Below, in pieces: positions 5,833 to 7,542 of a stretch of DNA of 7,542 bases (its first letter is position 1; every line of letters starts with the position of its first letter). The notes beneath the pieces were generated by a model. It saw only the letters and a list, made by a program, of their open reading frames with translations, was not told the origin of the DNA and ran no database searches. Both the position numbers and the translations under genes were made by a program. Origin of the DNA: Methanomassiliicoccaceae archaeon UBA367 (GTDB lineage Archaea; Thermoplasmatota; Thermoplasmata; Methanomassiliicoccales; Methanomethylophilaceae); the NCBI GenBank assembly GCA_002506255.1, contig DAXF01000025.1:6986-14527 (forward strand), given 5' to 3'.

Positions 5833-6387
5833 TCAGAGCTTCGCGCCTATTGCTTGGGCCTGCTTCATCACTTCCGCATCGCCTGCCGCATCAGTAGGTG
5901 CGCCGCTGGCACCGCGAACTATCTTACCTACCATTTCCTGGCCGTAGTACTTCGCCCAGATCTTCTCGATCCAGTCCGCAACGCCCTTGGCCCCTTCGAG
6001 GCCGGACATGCATGTAACGGCAATGGCGATCTTCTTGCCCTTCGGCATGGTGGACTTCATGCTGCCGTCGAGGAAGCAGTACAGTCTGTCCATGAACAGC
6101 CTGAGCTGGCCGGAGACCTCCCCGTAGTACGTGGGGCTGGCGATTATTATGGAATCGGCGCTCTTCACATCGTCCAATATCTGGGCATGGTCGTCCTTTG
6201 TTATGCAGAATCCTTTCGTTTTGCATGCGTTGCAGCCCTGGCAGCCTCTTGCGTTCTTCAGATCGTTGAGCCTGTAGGTTTTGATCGTGTTGCCCCTCTT
6301 CCTCGATTCCTCCACCATGGCCATAGCGATGGTCTCAGAGTTCGCTCCCTTGCGGGGAGAGCCCAGAATAACTAATGTTGTGGTCAT
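5833..6387 (-). CDS. Iron-sulfur flavoprotein / NADPH-dependent FMN reductase family (Isf-like)
   Basis: A 184-residue flavodoxin-fold protein. The FMN-phosphate loop is LGSPRKGANSET (8-19), followed by the cysteine cluster C49-x2-C52-x2-C55-x5-C61. This compact motif matches the C-x2-C-x2-C-x4-7-C pattern known for the [4Fe-4S] cluster of methanogen iron-sulfur flavoproteins (Isf). Next is ASPTYYGEVSGQLRLFMDRL (83-102), the isoalloxazine-side segment typical of the family. Isf proteins are cytosolic, use FMN and the cluster to take electrons from ferredoxin, and have been linked to removal of O2 or peroxide; the role here is inferred. GGTG, about 4 nt before the ATG, is the likely ribosome site. 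It is transcribed divergently from the HxlR regulator and is probably its target, and heads a minus-strand run with two flavodoxins and a membrane protein. Confidence 0.88.
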   Translation of the reverse strand: MTTTLVILGSPRKGANSETIAMAMVEESRKRGNTIKTYRLNDLKNARGCQGCNACKTKGFCITKDDHAQILDDVKSADSIIIASPTYYGEVSGQLRLFMDRLYCFLDGSMKSTMPKGKKIAIAVTCMSGLEGAKGVADWIEKIWAKYYGQEMVGKIVRGASGAPTDAAGDAEVMKQAQAIGAKL

Positions 6388-6470
6388 CTTACACCAAGTA
6401 ACATTATGTAAGTAGCTATATTTATTACTTCTTAGTTACATTATTATAGTTACAATCATGTGCGTTACCT
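6388..6470. promoter_or_regulatory. Divergent promoter region with GTTAC/GTAAC half-sites (isf-like / hxlR)
   Basis: This 83-bp AT-rich gap holds GTAAC at 6398-6402 and GTTAC at 6435-6439, 6449-6453 and 6464-6468; the three GTTAC copies are 14 and 15 bp apart. AAGTA (6410-6414) and TACTT (6426-6430) form an inner dyad. TATA-like stretches are CTATATTTATT at 6416-6426 (usable on the minus strand for the Isf-like gene, about 30 bp before its ATG) and ATTATTATAG at 6440-6449 (about 26 bp before the HxlR ATG, which has no ribosome site and is probably leaderless). The half-sites flank both boxes and the start of each gene, as expected for operators of the divergent regulator. Confidence 0.6.
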
Positions 6471-6866
6471 ATGGAACCCCGCCAGAAAAATCCCCGAATG
6501 GACTGCGCAGTTGATGCTGCCATGTCTGTAATAGAAGGCAGATGGAAGAGCACAATACTGTGCATTCTGGCGAAATGGGGCCCGAAGAGATTCAACCAGC
6601 TTGTGAAGTCCATTGAAGGGGTCTCCCCGAGGATGCTCACGAAGCAATTGAAGGAGCTGGAGAAGGACGGGATAGTGGATAGGAGGGCATACCCCGAAGT
6701 GCCGCCAAGGGTAGAGTACTCCATAACCGAGAAGGGGCTGTCTCTGGTACCGGTGCTGGAGGCCCTGGCGAGATGGGGGCGGGAGAACATGTTCCTCAAT
6801 TGGGTCGAGTTCGATACAGAAAGAGACACAGCCATCCGGGAAGGCGCCTTGGCCGACGAGAATTAG
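6471..6866 (+). CDS. HxlR-family winged-helix transcriptional regulator
   Basis: A 131-residue HxlR (DUF24) regulator of normal length. The family hallmarks are all present: the N-terminal CAVDAAMSVIEGRWKSTIL (12-30), the recognition helix segment KRFNQLVKSIEGVSPRMLTKQLKELEKDG (39-67), the wing VDRRAYPEVPPRVEYSIT (69-86) and LVPVLEALARWG (92-103), which forms the dimer helix. Cys12 is at the conserved position used by redox- or electrophile-sensing members such as YodB and HypR; Cys31 is a second candidate. Such proteins bind DNA as dimers and often regulate a neighbouring oxidoreductase or flavoprotein. The divergent Isf-like gene and the GTTAC/GTAAC sites between them fit autoregulation plus control of that gene. 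Whether it represses or activates, and what it senses, cannot be seen. Confidence 0.93.
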   Translation: MEPRQKNPRMDCAVDAAMSVIEGRWKSTILCILAKWGPKRFNQLVKSIEGVSPRMLTKQLKELEKDGIVDRRAYPEVPPRVEYSITEKGLSLVPVLEALARWGRENMFLNWVEFDTERDTAIREGALADEN

Positions 6867-6904
6867 GCACAGCGGATTTAAGCAGCCTAGGCCATCAGGG
6901 ATGC

Positions 6905-7542
6905 ATGGGTTATTTGGTGAAGGAGATCGGGCCTGAGGATACCGCCGTATTGCGGAGTAAGTACGAGAGCCGTAAGTTCCATACCGGGAAGGCTGACATA
7001 TCTGGGATATGCGTGAAGCTGTACACTGAAGAGCACCAGGTCATGGATATGTGGGTGGATAACTTCTACGCCATGAGCACCAGCGTGAAATCCCATGCCC
7101 GTATAATCTCCGTAAGGGAAGAGGGCAGGGATATGGAGGTCCTCTACGACAGGTCCACATTCACCGTGTTCCTGATCAACTTCGATTATTACGGATGGAT
7201 AAAGAGCATAGCCCTTGCCGTGGCCGCGGACCTCCTGGAGGATTCCCACTCCATACACAGCGTTCACGGTGCCGCCATAGACCTGGACGGTGTCGGCGTA
7301 ACGCTCATAGCGCCCTCGAAGACAGGGAAGACAACTCAGTCATGGGGCCTTCTGCGTACCGGGGACTCCCGCCTTATAACGGATGACTGGTACTTCGTGA
7401 GGCTGACTTCCGGGAGGCCCTTCGTCACGGGTTCCGAGAAGAACTGCTACATCGATGCGGACATAGGGGACGTGTGGCCGGAGTTCAAGCCCCTGGTCAG
7501 CACGACCAAGTTCGACAACAAGGGCAGGGGCATAGCCAACAT
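6905..7542 (+). CDS. HPr kinase/PEPCK-like P-loop protein, 3' end outside window
   Basis: Open frame of 212 complete codons from ATG 6905 to the window edge with no stop; an in-frame TAG at 6887 limits the start. The first ~100 residues have no motif I recognise. Then SIHSVHGAAIDLDGVGVTLIA leads into the P-loop APSKTGKTT (136-144, Lys142; Ala replaces the usual first Gly), followed by LITDDWYFV (157-165) with the paired Asp160-Asp161. The order of SxHGxA strand, P-loop and DD motif is that of the HPr kinase / PEP-carboxykinase-like fold. Archaea of this type generally lack the PTS protein HPr, so the substrate is probably something else, perhaps a small molecule or another protein. It lies 38 bp after hxlR on the same strand. 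AGGG before the ATG and TTTAAG near 6877 are weak start signals. The C-terminal part is missing, which limits the call. Confidence 0.7.
   Translation, partial: MGYLVKEIGPEDTAVLRSKYESRKFHTGKADISGICVKLYTEEHQVMDMWVDNFYAMSTSVKSHARIISVREEGRDMEVLYDRSTFTVFLINFDYYGWIKSIALAVAADLLEDSHSIHSVHGAAIDLDGVGVTLIAPSKTGKTTQSWGLLRTGDSRLITDDWYFVRLTSGRPFVTGSEKNCYIDADIGDVWPEFKPLVSTTKFDNKGRGIAN

Noticed and set aside
4895..5947. A 350-codon open frame on the plus strand across both flavodoxin genes
   Set aside because: It is antisense to two clear flavodoxin-domain genes and part of the Isf-like gene; its length comes from codon bias and the duplication, and its translation shows no domain.
5854..6375. A 173-codon plus-strand frame opposite the Isf-like gene
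   Set aside because: The minus-strand protein has an intact FMN loop and cysteine cluster; the opposite frame is a shadow.
6887..7267. A 126-codon minus-strand frame opposite the HPr-kinase-like gene
   Set aside because: The plus-strand frame carries P-loop and DD motifs and stays open to the window edge; the antisense frame has no motif.

Overview
The window reads as part of an archaeal chromosome. The clearest markers are a replication factor C large subunit ending in a PCNA-interacting peptide and a Taw1/TYW1-type wyosine synthase. Supporting signs are short leaders with GGTGA-type ribosome sites, AT-rich TATA-like boxes about 25-30 bp before several start codons, and heavy use of ATA (Ile) and AGG/AGA (Arg) codons. 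The group-4-hydrogenase-like subunit, the iron-sulfur flavoprotein and the general style fit a methanogen-related Euryarchaeote. Thermoplasmata/Methanomassiliicoccales is my guess, not something the window proves.

Left part (1-2286): the 3' end of a fused ferredoxin/hydrogenase-small-subunit gene runs into the window and overlaps tail-to-tail with a leaderless universal stress protein gene on the minus strand. Next come a lone ModF/YlmA-type ABC ATPase and, with a 4-bp gap, a double-zinc-ribbon membrane protein.

Centre (2311-4665): housekeeping genes rfcL (clamp loader) and taw1 (tRNA-Phe wybutosine pathway) lie 9 bp apart on the plus strand, probably downstream members of the same transcription unit.

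Right part (4656-7542): a redox-flavin cluster. On the minus strand, in transcription order, are an iron-sulfur flavoprotein (Isf-like), flavodoxin B, its paralogue flavodoxin A, and a DUF1294-like small membrane protein whose start overlaps the stop of flavodoxin A. Divergent from them is an HxlR-family regulator with a conserved N-terminal cysteine. The 83-bp gap between the regulator and the Isf-like gene carries four GTTAC/GTAAC half-sites around back-to-back TATA-like boxes. Flavodoxin B has a perfect 12-bp inverted repeat across its start codon, and one arm of it recurs at exactly the same distance before flavodoxin A. A truncated HPr-kinase/PEPCK-like P-loop gene follows the regulator and leaves the window.

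The most coherent hypothesis is that the HxlR protein senses redox or electrophile stress and controls the divergent flavoprotein, with the two flavodoxins under a second, local control element. No mobile element, CRISPR array, rRNA or tRNA was seen. No stretch longer than 100 bases lacks a gene.
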